Both the position numbers and the translations under genes were made by a program. A stretch of DNA of 22,500 bases from Bigelowiella natans CCMP2755 (taxonomy: Eukaryota; Cercozoa; Chlorarachniophyceae). The DNA lies in the NCBI GenBank assembly GCA_000320545.1, contig ADNK01000338.1:1-22500 (forward strand), written 5' to 3'. The notes under the pieces were generated by a model. That model was not told where the DNA came from, searched no databases, and was given only the letters and a program-made list of their open reading frames with translations. Below are positions 1 to 9,515 of the stretch, one piece after another (the first letter of the stretch is position 1; every line of letters starts with the position of its first letter).

Positions 1-18
1 AATAATATACTCATCCGC

Positions 19-21
<3 letters not shown>

Positions 22-61
<40 letters not shown>
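22..61. repeat. (TA)n microsatellite
   Basis: About 20 TA units at the left edge, inside the presumed SF1 intron downstream of the exon ending at 178. No coding sequence is seen from 1 to 177 on either strand. Confidence 0.95.
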
Positions 62-62
<1 letters not shown>

Positions 63-177
63 GATATCCGCTGAGCCGTGAAGATGATGATGATTGATGA
101 TAACAAAGATTCTTTTCTTCTACCACCCACCCTCCCCCCCTCCTCCATTTCCTCCTCCTCCTCCTTCTATCTCTCAC

Positions 178-234
178 ATGTTGTGGAAGCTCATCCCCAG
201 GGGTATACTTCCCATCCTTCCGTTTCCTTGTTCC

Positions 235-278
<44 letters not shown>

Positions 279-2243
279 CAGAGAAGGAGGAAAGAGGAGG
301 AAGAGGGTTCATTAATCAATGAGACTTGAGTACTACTTCTTCTCAGAATACGACTGCAAATCATAACATCTGTTACTAAATGCAGTCTTAAGACAAAGCA
401 CGGCACACTCGAAAGTCCTTAAGAACAACTGTGAAACAACTAGGTTTCTGGTCAAACGCATCGCCGAGCCAAACGAACAAATGCTAGTTCGGCTCGCCAG
501 TGTCGGCAAACAGCAGCAATGACAACTATTCTCCCTCTTTTTCGCCCATTGTTTTTTTTGAAAAGGAAATCATCGGTAGTACTTGGCCTCGAAGAGAGAT
601 GCTACAGCCGCTTTCAGCTTCCATGCGCTTCTGCGCTACTCCTGAGATATTGTAGCATTACATTGATTGTAAGTCAGGGATTTCGCTTCTTAAACAGCTT
701 AGAAATCTCACAAAACAAGTGGACGGGTGGGGAGAGAGAGAGAAAGAGAAAGAGAAAGAGAGAAGGCAATTTTGAAATGCACACCGCGTGGCCCGATGAT
801 GACTCCTGGAAAGTTATAGTCTGGGTACTTGTCGTAGGGGATAAATATGCGCTTTTCAAGCGTCTTCTTGATCAGGCCGATACGCACCGTGTGAAGCACG
901 GGTAATCTGGATTCGGGGGAGGGTGGTGTGGGGTCGGAGGGAAGTGATTATTAGGATTATATATTCGCGTCGAGATGAGGCGCGGGGGAACTCAATATAG
1001 CTCAAATGGAAAAAAAGGAAGGACAGCAGGACATATTCTCTCTCAGGAAATAATTACCTAAATATTGTATGCTTCAGAAGCTCTTCCATTATCTCGACAC
1101 GTTTCGCTTCGACTTCATCCTCAAACCGCTTGACGATTTGCGAGTGGCCGTAAAAGGAGAGGGGGGGCGGGGGGGTAAGCAGCAATGATATCGCAGTTAT
1201 CAGTTCATTATGATCAGCACGTGGAACATGAGGAAGGAGGGCATAAGATGTATTATTGAAACAGCCTAAGATTTCTTCCCCCGTTTCTCCTCCCTCACCT
1301 GCTTTCGAGTATTTAAACGCGTCCCTGCTTCATTGTATACGGGTGGTGGGGAGGGGGACCGCTCTTCAAGAGGCTTCTCTTTGAAACCCTCCTCCTTTTT
1401 CTTGTTGACCTCCCTGAAATAATGCAAGAGAGCAAGGAGAGAGAGAGAGAGAGAGATGGCATCTGAGCTGGAGTTCTGGCAACTGCTTTTTGGGAAGGGG
1501 GGGGACCACAGCCTATTTAATTTACCTGAGCTGTTCTCTCAGGCTCTCCAAATTCAGACTTCGATTCACTTGCGGGGCCTGCATCTTCGTCATGCTTATT
1601 CTGAGCAGGATGCAACAATAGCATTTAGTTTGGCGACGGTAAACAGAGGATATCGCTATCATAGTTTACCCAGGCGCTGCTGACATTTGGAGGCCTAGCA
1701 TCAGATTTCGTGTTGTATTCTGAAGTCCCATGGCGTTCACACCCCCCTGCAGGAAACATATCATTATTTTGAGATGCAAGAATAAGTCAGGTACGGGTAG
1801 GAAAGGGGGTCATGAACAGGGAACTGTTTAATGACCGGGAGTCCTGGAATAGTTGCAGGAATTGAAGGAGCTAGCTGTGAGGCAGCTGCGCCTGCACCGG
1901 GTTTATCCCATTTTGACTCACGCTTCTGCAAAGTTACGCATCGCGGGAAAATGGTAAGCGCGATCGTTTATCCGGAAACAAATGGCTTGCGCTATTTGCG
2001 ATGTGATTATGGTGTCTATATACCCTCACAAATTATGTACATTTTGTCGGTTTTGTTTCATAACGGAGCCGCTCTCTGCACTCGGTGCTTATGAGAATAC
2101 TCTCAACTGTGCGCGGAGCCCTTCCCAATATTCCGAAATAGTCGCAGCCTACTCACGTTCGTAAGTAGCTCGAAACGATGCATCATACCTTCTTCCGCTT
2201 TCTCTCCTTTGACCGAGAACGGCTCCGCTTCTTATCCTTCTCC
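178..2243 (-). CDS. SF1: Splicing factor 1 / branchpoint-binding protein (SF1/BBP), N-terminal half, partial
   Basis: SF1/BBP recognises the intron branchpoint through a KH domain and binds U2AF through a Trp-containing ligand motif during early spliceosome assembly in the nucleus. Inferred minus-strand exons are 2243-2189, 1925-1818 (or -1836), 1746-1670, 1600-1526, 1413-1299, 1128-1058, 906-785, 641-583 and 234-178; phases match at every junction. Visible in order: an Arg/Ser/Lys-rich N-terminus (KKRSRSRSKERKRKK), the U2AF-ligand motif KRESKWD, a Pro-rich IPATIPGLP stretch, a helical segment, the SPSP motif in EERSPSPPPVYNEAGTRLNT (phosphorylated in animal SF1), then the KH domain with IFIPYDKYPDYNF, the VIIGPRG loop, AQKRMEAESGCSISLRG and RKRKDGKYTPGDELP. 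The first coding exon upstream of 2243 is not identified, and the C-terminus lies beyond the left edge. The donor of the 1925 exon is uncertain. Family identity is secure from SPSP, ULM and KH occurring in SF1 order. Confidence 0.9.
237..275. repeat. (GA)n microsatellite forming the polypyrimidine tract of an SF1 intron
   Basis: Nearly uninterrupted GA array on the plus strand. On the SF1 coding strand it reads (CT)n and ends in TCTCAG, the inferred acceptor of the exon at 234-178, so the repeat itself serves as the polypyrimidine tract. Confidence 0.9.
1437..1456. repeat. (GA)n microsatellite upstream of an SF1 acceptor
   Basis: Reads as (CT)n on the SF1 strand and lies about 22-42 nt upstream of the TTTCAG acceptor of the exon starting at 1413. 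A further purine array (GA/GAAA) at 731-765 lies in the intron between the two KH exons. Confidence 0.85.
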
Positions 2244-3026
2244 CTGATTAAGTTTCGGAAAACACAAATTTCACACTGGCACTAATCCGTGCAGCCGCCG
2301 ACGAACAGCCGCTCATGAGAAGAAGGGAAATGCACGACATTTTGAAAATACTATTTCAATAATAAGAAAAATAGGTGGCAAACACGCCACATTGGCAACG
2401 CAATGAAATGCTAGCCGAAGTGCATTGCGGGCGGCGTGCAAGCTCGGGCGGCGAAGCGACCCCATTCGGAATTTCTCAGGCTTATCAAAATCATCGGTCT
2501 CATGTAGTAAACCCTAATAGCCTGCTGTTTGTAGATATTTCCCCCATTTTTCCCTGTCTCATTTCTAAATTAGAACAGATCATCTTCCCTTTCGACGTCA
2601 CGTCTCTGCTTCTCGCCTGTCGGCGCAACTAAAATATTTCTTACGACTTCGATAAATCTTTGTCGTAAGTAGAAATCAAATTGCTTCTCTCATATCGAAC
2701 TTATCCAGAGTGGCTCCGACCTGGACGACAGATCTGCATACCCGATATTTTATTCTTCGCGAACCAAAAAAATCGCTCCTTCCGAGATTGCCGATTGTCG
2801 TCATCGTCATCCCCTCCAGGAATTTTCCCAGAACGCGGCACGCTTAAAATATGCTTGACAATTTTGAAGCGACAATGTAAAATATGCTCATTTAACAATA
2901 AATGCACGTCATTAAGATATTTGAATCACGTTTTTGGTTCTACATTAGACTGACCTCGACACCAACCTCGGTCAACCTTCATCCCCCCCCCCCACATTCC
3001 GAGATCTTATTCAGGAAGAAGGAACA
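2244..3026. other. Head-to-head spacer between SF1 and the tepsin-like gene
   Basis: Holds the unresolved 5' end of SF1 (minus) and the promoter and 5' UTR of the tepsin-like gene (plus). A minus-strand open stretch around 2400-2510 reads like acidic/basic protein (DDFDKPEKF) and could be part of an SF1 upstream exon, but I found no phase-compatible splice sites. A run of ten C lies at 2985-2994. No TATA box stands out. Confidence 0.5.
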
Positions 3027-5889
3027 ATGGCATCCTCTCGATCGCTACTGTTCAAAGCGACATCGGATGATTCCTCTCCCGTGGACGGAGTGGTACTGCG
3101 GCAGCTTGTGCAGAATACAAGCCTGGGGACAGAGGAGTGCCAAATTATGCGGCAGCTCCTCGATAAGCGAATCAACAAAACTTCCGCAAACATAAAGTAC
3201 AAGGCCCTTCGCACCGTCTCATATCTTTCCGAAAACGGTAAGAATTTGTAACCGAATGGGGTGTTGAAGTTATTAAGTCTCCGAAGTGCGCAACATTCGG
3301 AAATCCTTGCCACATGAAACACTTTGGTCTTTTGATTTTCTCGCAACAAAAACCCTTGTTATGAAATTTCAATTGCGTAATCAGCGCACATTTTCGCGTG
3401 ATTTGTTGAGATAAATGGTGTGACATATATGCCTCATCGCCTTGTATTTCCTTCTTAATTTCTTTTCCACTCGAATACCCTCATGTACACCCGCATTACG
3501 GTGCATCTATAAAATTATAATATGGCTGAGTCGATAAATAAGAGAATGAGGAAATTTATCAGGGAATCTTTGAGTAACTACAATATAGTATCTTCACTCT
3601 GTTTGTCCTCCCTCTAGGCGCCGTGGAGTTTCGTATGCAATGGCAGCGCGACAACAATATCCTGCGTGAGCACACATCGTACAAGGGAACTCCCGACCCC
3701 CTCACCGGCGATGCAACGAACATCAAAGTGCGCGAGGAGGCAAAACGGGCTATGAAGGCCATATTCAGTACTATTCTTTTGATACTCACACGCAAAACAT
3801 GAGATATGACGAATCGTTCAGTCGCCGCCCTAGTACGCGGAACCGTTGACGATGTTTTACGTGCTTGCAGGCACAGGGACATCGAAATCTTCATCTAGCT
3901 ACTCAAGCAAGATGGAGGGCTATGGATCATCTGCGGCTCCTTCGTCGTCAAGTGGGGATGGTGGTAGTAGTTATGGCGGCTTTGGCTCTTCCTCATCTTC
4001 CGGCGCCTTTGCATCTGTCGCCTCTTTCGCATCCAGGTAGCGTGTCTAAGTTTTGGCGAATATTAATAGCCCAGATTCCCATCTCTGCAGTTGAAAACTA
4101 TTGCTTGGTGCTGTTTGGAAATTGACTTCAAGAATGACGACAAGGAAAAGCAAAATAACCATGTTTATGATCTGAGACCTGCTCGCAAAGTTCTTTTAGA
4201 ATCATTAATTTGACACTTCTTTTGATTCTCACAGCTATATCGGCGGGTCATCAGAACCTACGAGTGTAGCACCGAGTGCGCCCGGGAACAAATACGGGGG
4301 CATTGGAAGCGATGGAACCTACCGCCCGGGAAAGTCGTCGGGCCTCTTCGCCGAAACGAGCAAGCCATTTGAGAGCGTCTCCGGAGGGGGGGGCAGGTTG
4401 GACTATCATCATCATCAATCATTACCATTGTCATCATTGTCAGCATCATCTTCATCGTTATTAACAACACGAACAACAATAGCCCTGTTCCTCCTCCTAG
4501 TCCTTCTCATACTCACCACACTTACGTCATGTGTCATCATTGTGACACGACGAATGCCCTGATTGACGCCTCCGCTATTCCACCACGCACCGACCTGTAG
4601 GAAGGACAGCGTGTGGACAGTCGTCGTAAAGAATGGCGTCAACGTTCGGAGCAGGCCCAGCATCGCAGGCGAGAAGACGGGGCGAAACCTACAACAGTAC
4701 GAAAACGTTGTGATGATTGACCAAGTGCTTGGCCACGAGCACTGGATTAAGCATTCAAGAGGGTGGTCATGTGCTAGAACAGCAGATAAGGTATATGATG
4801 ATGATGATGATGATGATGATGATGCTGGTGTATGGTAGTAGCAGTGATAGTTATTGTCATAATGATACGACGAAGAAACGCACTGGTTGCTTGAAGGACG
4901 AGATGGGGGGGGGGGGGGGGGGCGGAGAGTGCAGCTGCAAAATATCCAATGAGAAAAATGGGAGTTATACGTTAGAATCCTCATGATACACTCTACACCA
5001 TTAATGCTCTCCCTTCTTCTTCTTCTTTTTTTTTCGCTTTCCTGTTTGCTAACATATATCCTATCCGGTTACGACCCACGCAATGAAACAACTAGGTGCT
5101 GATGCAGCCGCAAAGCGGAAGCTACACCGCTCCAGTTCGGGAGGACAACCAAGAAACGACGACTTTCAATAGTAGCACAAATAACAATAGCAGCAACAGC
5201 GCAAGTAGCAGCAATAATCCCTACCCGGATATGAAGAATCCGTACGCAGCTGGTGGGCACAATATTGCCAACAACCCATATCCGAATAGCGCCGCGATCA
5301 CGATGCCACAGGCCGCCGCGTCGTCTTCGTCTTCCAGCGACTCTTCCGGGTACCGTGGCTGGTTCAATATAGTATGGTGTTTTTTGGGGGGGAGGAGGGG
5401 GGGGGGGGTTCTCCGTATGTTCTTTGTGCTGGTGAATTTTCATTTCGGTTAACGTCTCACCGTTGTTACTCTCTCCGCCGTAGATACGAAACGCGGTTGG
5501 TGGCCGACATCTGCAAGCCAACGGGCATTAAGATGATGCCGCGCCGCGAAGAAATGAAGTCCTTCATGTCGCGATGCGTGAATCTGGACAAAACCCAGCT
5601 GTGCCACCTCCTCGACCAGCAGCTTCGGAGCACAGCCCTCAAGTCGCAGGGGAAGGCGTTGCACGTGATCGCCGCGATGTTCCTCAAGTTCCGCGGCCCT
5701 GTCGCGCAGTACTTCACGCAGCACCCGAACAACATCACAGCGCTGGCATCTGCGGTTACGCCATCGGTCCGATCGAAAGCTACACAGGTCATGGCTGCGA
5801 TAGGGCTTCTCACACAGCCACAACAACAGCAACAACAGCAACAACAACAACAACAACAACAACAGCAGCAAGCTGTCGTGGTACAGCAA

Positions 5890-5924
<35 letters not shown>

Positions 5925-7164
5925 ACCGGCACAGCCTGTGAATCTCTTTGAAGTTGAAGAAACAGCGACGACAACGGCCTCAGGACCAGCTGCTGCGACT
6001 AGTGGACTCCAGAGTATATTTGGGGGGGGGGGCAATGACCCTAGCGGGGGTGGAAGCACGGGCGGCGAAGAGTCCTCTGCATTAGCATTTTTAGGTGAAG
6101 AAGGGGGGGGGGCGGCGGAAGGTAAAACGACGGCTGCTGCCAATGGAGAGTCATCTTCCTCCTCGGCATTTGGATTTCTGGAGGGAGATGGTGGGGCCGG
6201 TGATAGCAAGGAGGGGGGGGAAGGAAAGGGAGACGACCAGCCATCTGCCTTTGATTTTATGGGAGGAGGAGGAGGAGAAAACGGCAGCACAACAGAGAAT
6301 AAGTCTAGTAGCACAGGGCTCACCGGGGCAATGGCCAACTTGACGGTGGAGGAAACAGATTCGACGGGGGGGGGGGGCTAGCAAGAACTTGATGCCGTGG
6401 AGTCGCTTCTAATGGGCTCAACGAGACAGATGCCAGCCACCGCACAACAGTAATATCATAAAGATGATAATAGTGATGATGATGATGATGATGATGATGA
6501 TTATGATGGTGACGACTGCGATTGATGTCATGAGGGAAAAAGGAAGAAGGAAATATGTCTGTGGTGGAGATGTGTATGATCCGTGCTTCAACGATAGAAA
6601 GTAGTTCATCGTATCCTCACATCATTTTCTATCACCGCCATTTACAACACCATTTACAACACCACTTACATCCACATATTATCGACCCGGCCGTTTACCC
6701 ACATCCTCAGATATGCACAGCAGCATGGAGGCTACTATACTCAGCAGCAGCAGCAGCAACAACAGCAGTACTACGGACAGCACCAAGCAGCTGCTTACTC
6801 ACAGCAGCAAAGATACTACAACCAGCAGCAGGCCTATGGAGGAATGGGCGGCGGCGTGTCAGGCCAATCGATTAACGTCAACCCCACCGGCAATGACCTA
6901 AACTTCTTCATGGGAGGGGGGCAGCAGCCGCAGCAGCAACAAAAGCAACAAACGAATATCAACGTTGATATGTTCACATCTACTGGAAATGGAGGGGGGA
7001 AGGCCATGCCCTCCATCGTTTCAGATAGCGGCAGGTTCTCGCCTGACCTGCTCTCGAGGCAATCATCGGCTGGGTCAGTGGGAGGAAGCAAGAAGAAGGG
7101 AAAGAAGAAGAAGGAGGAGGCCGCCGCCGACGACTTTTCTTTTGTCGGAGATCTCATGAAATAG
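3027..7164 (+). CDS. TEPSIN: Tepsin-like AP-4 accessory protein with ENTH, SH3b-like and VHS-like domains
   Basis: Tepsin is the accessory protein of AP-4 coats on trans-Golgi vesicles. Exons: 3027-3237, 3618-3767, 3871-4036, 4235-4396, 4601-4790, 5096-5349, 5484 to about 6378, 6382(or 6386)-6449 and 6711-7164; phases agree at every junction except the disputed one near 6380. Residues 1-120 form the tepsin ENTH domain: LLFKATSDD..P..G at the start and GTPDPLTGDATNIKVREEAK near the end, both typical of the family. A Ser/Gly linker follows. Residues about 230-294 look like a bacterial-type SH3 domain (VNVRSRPS, then W...GW). Residues about 379-485 are the second, VHS-like helical domain. Then come poly-Gln, three S-A-[FL]-x-F-[LM] motifs, a Gln/Tyr tail, a Lys-rich stretch and the C-terminus DDFSFVGDLMK. 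An in-frame TAG at 6379-6381 interrupts the reading; a small intron is the likeliest explanation, giving about 810-850 residues in total. Without it the product would stop at 676. Confidence 0.9.
4601..4790 (+). other. Exon 5 of the tepsin-like gene: SH3b-like domain
   Basis: This 190-nt exon, entered in phase 2 and left in phase 0, encodes almost exactly one domain: WTVVVKNGVNVRSRPS, a turn with EKTG, VVMIDQVLG, and HWIKHSRGW. The pattern of N-V-R-S-x-P-S followed by a Trp and a Gly-Trp matches prokaryotic-type SH3 (SH3b) domains. Tepsin of animals and its plant relative MTV1 are not known to carry such a domain. The fold is assigned from motif pattern only. Confidence 0.7.
4905..4922. repeat. 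Run of 18 G in a tepsin-gene intron
   Basis: An uninterrupted G homopolymer in intron 5. Other long G runs in this gene lie in intron 6 near 5385-5409 and inside coding sequence at 6021-6030, 6103-6112 and 6366-6377. Such runs are prone to length error in sequencing and in replication. Confidence 0.9.
5821..5924 (+). repeat. Coding CAA/CAG arrays (poly-Gln) split by AVVV
   Basis: Two runs of mixed CAA and CAG codons give 17 and about 13 glutamines separated by AVVV, directly after the VHS-like domain of the tepsin-like protein. CAA interruptions are regular in the first run, while the second is almost pure CAG. Confidence 0.95.
6076..6261 (+). other. Three S-A-[FL]-x-F-[LM] motifs (AP-4 epsilon-ear ligand-like)
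   Basis: In the Gly-rich tail of the tepsin-like protein, SALAFL (6076-6093), SAFGFL (6163-6180) and SAFDFM (6244-6261) are separated by acidic/Gly linkers. Animal tepsin binds the AP-4 epsilon ear through one S-[AV]-F-[SA]-F-L-N motif. A fourth, looser copy (DDFSFVGD) sits at the C-terminus. The match is seen directly; binding is inferred. Confidence 0.7.
6471..6501. repeat. (GAT)n microsatellite in the last tepsin-gene intron
   Basis: GAT/ATG array in the intron 6450-6710. Similar trinucleotide arrays lie in this gene's intron 5 (4796-4824) and in MON2 introns (18598-18636 and 22221-22283). Confidence 0.9.
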
Positions 7165-7226
7165 AAGTAGGAAGAGGGCACTGCAGCAGCCGCTAGGTGT
7201 AAGTCCGGTGAAGAAGATATTAGACA

Positions 7227-7232
7227 AATAAA
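7227..7232 (+). promoter_or_regulatory. Poly(A) signal AATAAA of the tepsin-like gene
   Basis: AATAAA lies about 60 nt after the TAG stop at 7162-7164, a usual distance for a cleavage signal. Confidence 0.55.
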
Positions 7233-8494
7233 GGAGGACAAACTAAACTATCGCTCAGCGCTATATTTTGCTATTTATCGTCAAATTACGTATTGTAATT
7301 CATGGTGAACTACGCATCATAACGGTCAATATTCATCACAGAATCAGAAGTTCATCGATAGGTTCTTCTACTAGCTAATCTATGTATAATAAACTGGGTT
7401 ATATGAATGAAACGCAGGGCTTAGGATATATGAGCAAATCGCTCAGTATGCATGCATTTAGATGCATATATCGATTTGCAGTCGGAGTACGTTGGCTAGT
7501 TGGCCTTGCTGGCGGTGATCGATGAATCGTTGGCCACAATGCCGTAATGCATGTAGTTTAAAGATTTATATTCAAAATTGTGAAGCACGCATTGCTAGAT
7601 TGTCTAGACTATATACTTGTATATCTTATTCTAGCTAGCTAGTCCTGCTGATCGATATGTTCGGTAGCTTGCAGTATCGTTCTTTTGAATGGGCGGCGTA
7701 CGTAAATTTATAAATTATATTACTGCCACAAAAAACAAAGCATCGATCGTCGCAAGCAAACCGCCACTTACCTAGCTATGTGTGTCTAGGTGTAGCTACA
7801 TCTAACATGAGGTTTTATGACTTAATATATGAATTCCAATCACTGATTGCCATAGAAACAACATAACAACGCGACGTGTGTCGCGCAGTGCGTGCGTTGC
7901 AGCTAATGCAGGCGGAAAATATATAGCCATTATTATAAGGCTGCTGTTGAAATAACGTTGTACAAAACTAATATTAATTAATCGCATTTATCTAGTAGCC
8001 GTAGAACTAGAGAATTGCATAGCTGCATTAATACTTAATTCATATTAAGGACAACGATTGAATAATTTCAAAGTATTCTTACATCCGTCTCATAGACGGC
8101 TCGCACGTGCGCGTGCGTGCTGCATCGGGACACATAGAACAGAGTACTAGAGTAAATAATGCGCCAACTTCAACATCAGTATGGAACATATTTAGTTCCA
8201 TATGTTTCATTCGTCACTACTAGTGAACTAAAAATCGAAAGAGGCCACTTTGTGTTGAGAATGCCAATTTAAGTTTCATTTTTTGTTTATCTCGTTACAT
8301 TCATTGATATATCATTCGTAGGCAATCTATATAAATCACGATAGCCAAGGCATGCAGCTGGGGCGGAGGAGGTTACTATACTCTATCCAAATAAGTAGCA
8401 CAGCGTGTGATGGCGATGATGTTCGAAATTCCGTACGTGGTTTGTATCCGGTACCACCAATAGACACAATTACTTCGATGTTAACGCATGACTA
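7233..8494. other. AT-rich intergenic spacer with short palindromes, no gene seen
   Basis: No convincing coding sequence on either strand. It differs from the region to the left in lacking microsatellites and G/C runs. CTAG, TCGA and GCATGC-type palindromes are frequent, such as CTAGCTAGCTAG near 7631. There are inverted repeats with short AT loops at 7448-7469 and a perfect 8-bp stem at 8180-8187/8195-8202. It should contain the 3' UTRs of the convergent genes on either side. Confidence 0.6.
8180..8202. repeat. Inverted repeat, 8-bp stem with 7-nt loop
   Basis: TATGGAAC and its exact reverse complement GTTCCATA are separated by ATATTTA. It lies about 290 nt beyond the stop of the nitrilase-like gene. 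Function unknown; it could be a 3'-end structure or chance. Confidence 0.6.
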
Positions 8495-9355
8495 CTATGC
8501 CAGCTCCAAGTGCCTTACGGATGCATTTCCTTGATATCCAATCTCCTGAAGCCCGTCTATTGTAATCTCTTGGAACGAGCTCGTCCCATTTCTCATGAAA
8601 ACCTCAGAGCTCCCTAGCGTCGAGACTAGCATTGAAACATTGAATTTTTTTGCCAAGTGCCCTCCAGTCAACCTCGCGATTGAAGGCACTCCTCCGACTG
8701 ACCATAACAGCGTCGTTGCACCTTGATCAATTAAGGAGTCAAATTGAGAATAGTCTCCAGTAATTGTTGGGTAAACCCCCTCGTAGCAAATAGCAACACC
8801 CCAGCGCCTTCCAAGGAGGGAAAAGGTCGAGGGGGCAAAGGGCCCGGATTTAAAGAATAGCATCTCGCTTGGGAAGAGGTGATGTTTGTGGTAGATAGAA
8901 ACTGCCCGGCCTTTTGAGTCAAATACAATTTCTGTGATACGACGAGATTTGTTTGCAAATTGGACGAAGATGTTTGTCGCGATTGCAATTTGGTTCTCCC
9001 TAGCGGCGCAGCTTAGTGCGGTCTGCTGCGGCGCGGTCACGTTTGGAGAGAGGCAAGGGTTGAATCCAATGGAAGAAATCAAAGGCTCGTAGTAAGTAGA
9101 CCATGAAGGCATTCCAGCAAGGCCATATCCCTCTGGTAGGAGCAGAATATCAGCTTTTGCGTCGGAGGAAGCAACAGAAGCTGCCTGAGTGTAGACTTTG
9201 AGGTTGCACTTGATGAGCTCCAAATTATCACTAGAACGACAAGCAGATTCACGCGACCAAGCACTAGAATCGTGTCCAGAGAGCACGGAAACATGGACCG
9301 CGAAGGAAAGAGGGGTGGTAATGGCGATAAGTGCAAGGGGGAGGGCAGCCGACAT
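8495..9355 (-). CDS. Secreted nitrilase-superfamily amidohydrolase, vanin/biotinidase-like
   Basis: A carbon-nitrogen hydrolase expected to cleave amides of the pantetheine or biotinamide kind outside the cell or in the secretory pathway. The 286-residue single-exon frame starts with a hydrophobic signal peptide (about residues 1-19). The Glu-Lys-Cys triad is visible: E75 in ILLLPEG, K157 in IYHKHHLF, and C190 in GVAICYEG. The string VFDSKGR...YHK before the Lys is typical of the vanin branch. Five N-glycosylation sequons (N105, N135, N239, N256, N277) fit secretion. The protein ends just after the catalytic fold, so it lacks the extra C-terminal domain of animal vanins (about 500 residues). 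It is divergent from the epoxide-hydrolase-like gene at 9516. Substrate is unknown; another nitrilase branch is possible. Confidence 0.85.
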   Translation of the reverse strand: MSAALPLALIAITTPLSFAVHVSVLSGHDSSAWSRESACRSSDNLELIKCNLKVYTQAASVASSDAKADILLLPEGYGLAGMPSWSTYYEPLISSIGFNPCLSPNVTAPQQTALSCAARENQIAIATNIFVQFANKSRRITEIVFDSKGRAVSIYHKHHLFPSEMLFFKSGPFAPSTFSLLGRRWGVAICYEGVYPTITGDYSQFDSLIDQGATTLLWSVGGVPSIARLTGGHLAKKFNVSMLVSTLGSSEVFMRNGTSSFQEITIDGLQEIGYQGNASVRHLELA

Positions 9356-9515
9356 GGTGTCCTGCAGTTCGTAACACAGTTGTCGTTGTTCTCCAGAGAA
9401 TCTCCGATGATTATTTGAAAAATATCCTCTATTTATTTTCTACGACAATAACAAATGTCTATAATTCTCTAGATTTCAGATTTTACAAGGAGCGACTATC
9501 CAGAACCCATCCGCG
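9356..9515. promoter_or_regulatory. 160-bp divergent promoter between two secreted-hydrolase genes
   Basis: The only DNA between the start codons of the minus-strand amidohydrolase and the plus-strand epoxide-hydrolase-like gene. It is AT-rich in the middle, with TATTTATTTT near 9428 and CTATAATT near 9460 as possible TATA-like elements. Both 5' UTRs must be very short, so the two promoters overlap and coordinated expression is likely. Confidence 0.6.

Noticed and set aside
4415-4984. Long minus-strand open frame opposite tepsin introns, and other long antisense frames such as 5466-6338
   Set aside because: Made of repeats (poly-Cys, poly-Leu, poly-Asp read from microsatellites) and lying antisense to well-supported exons.
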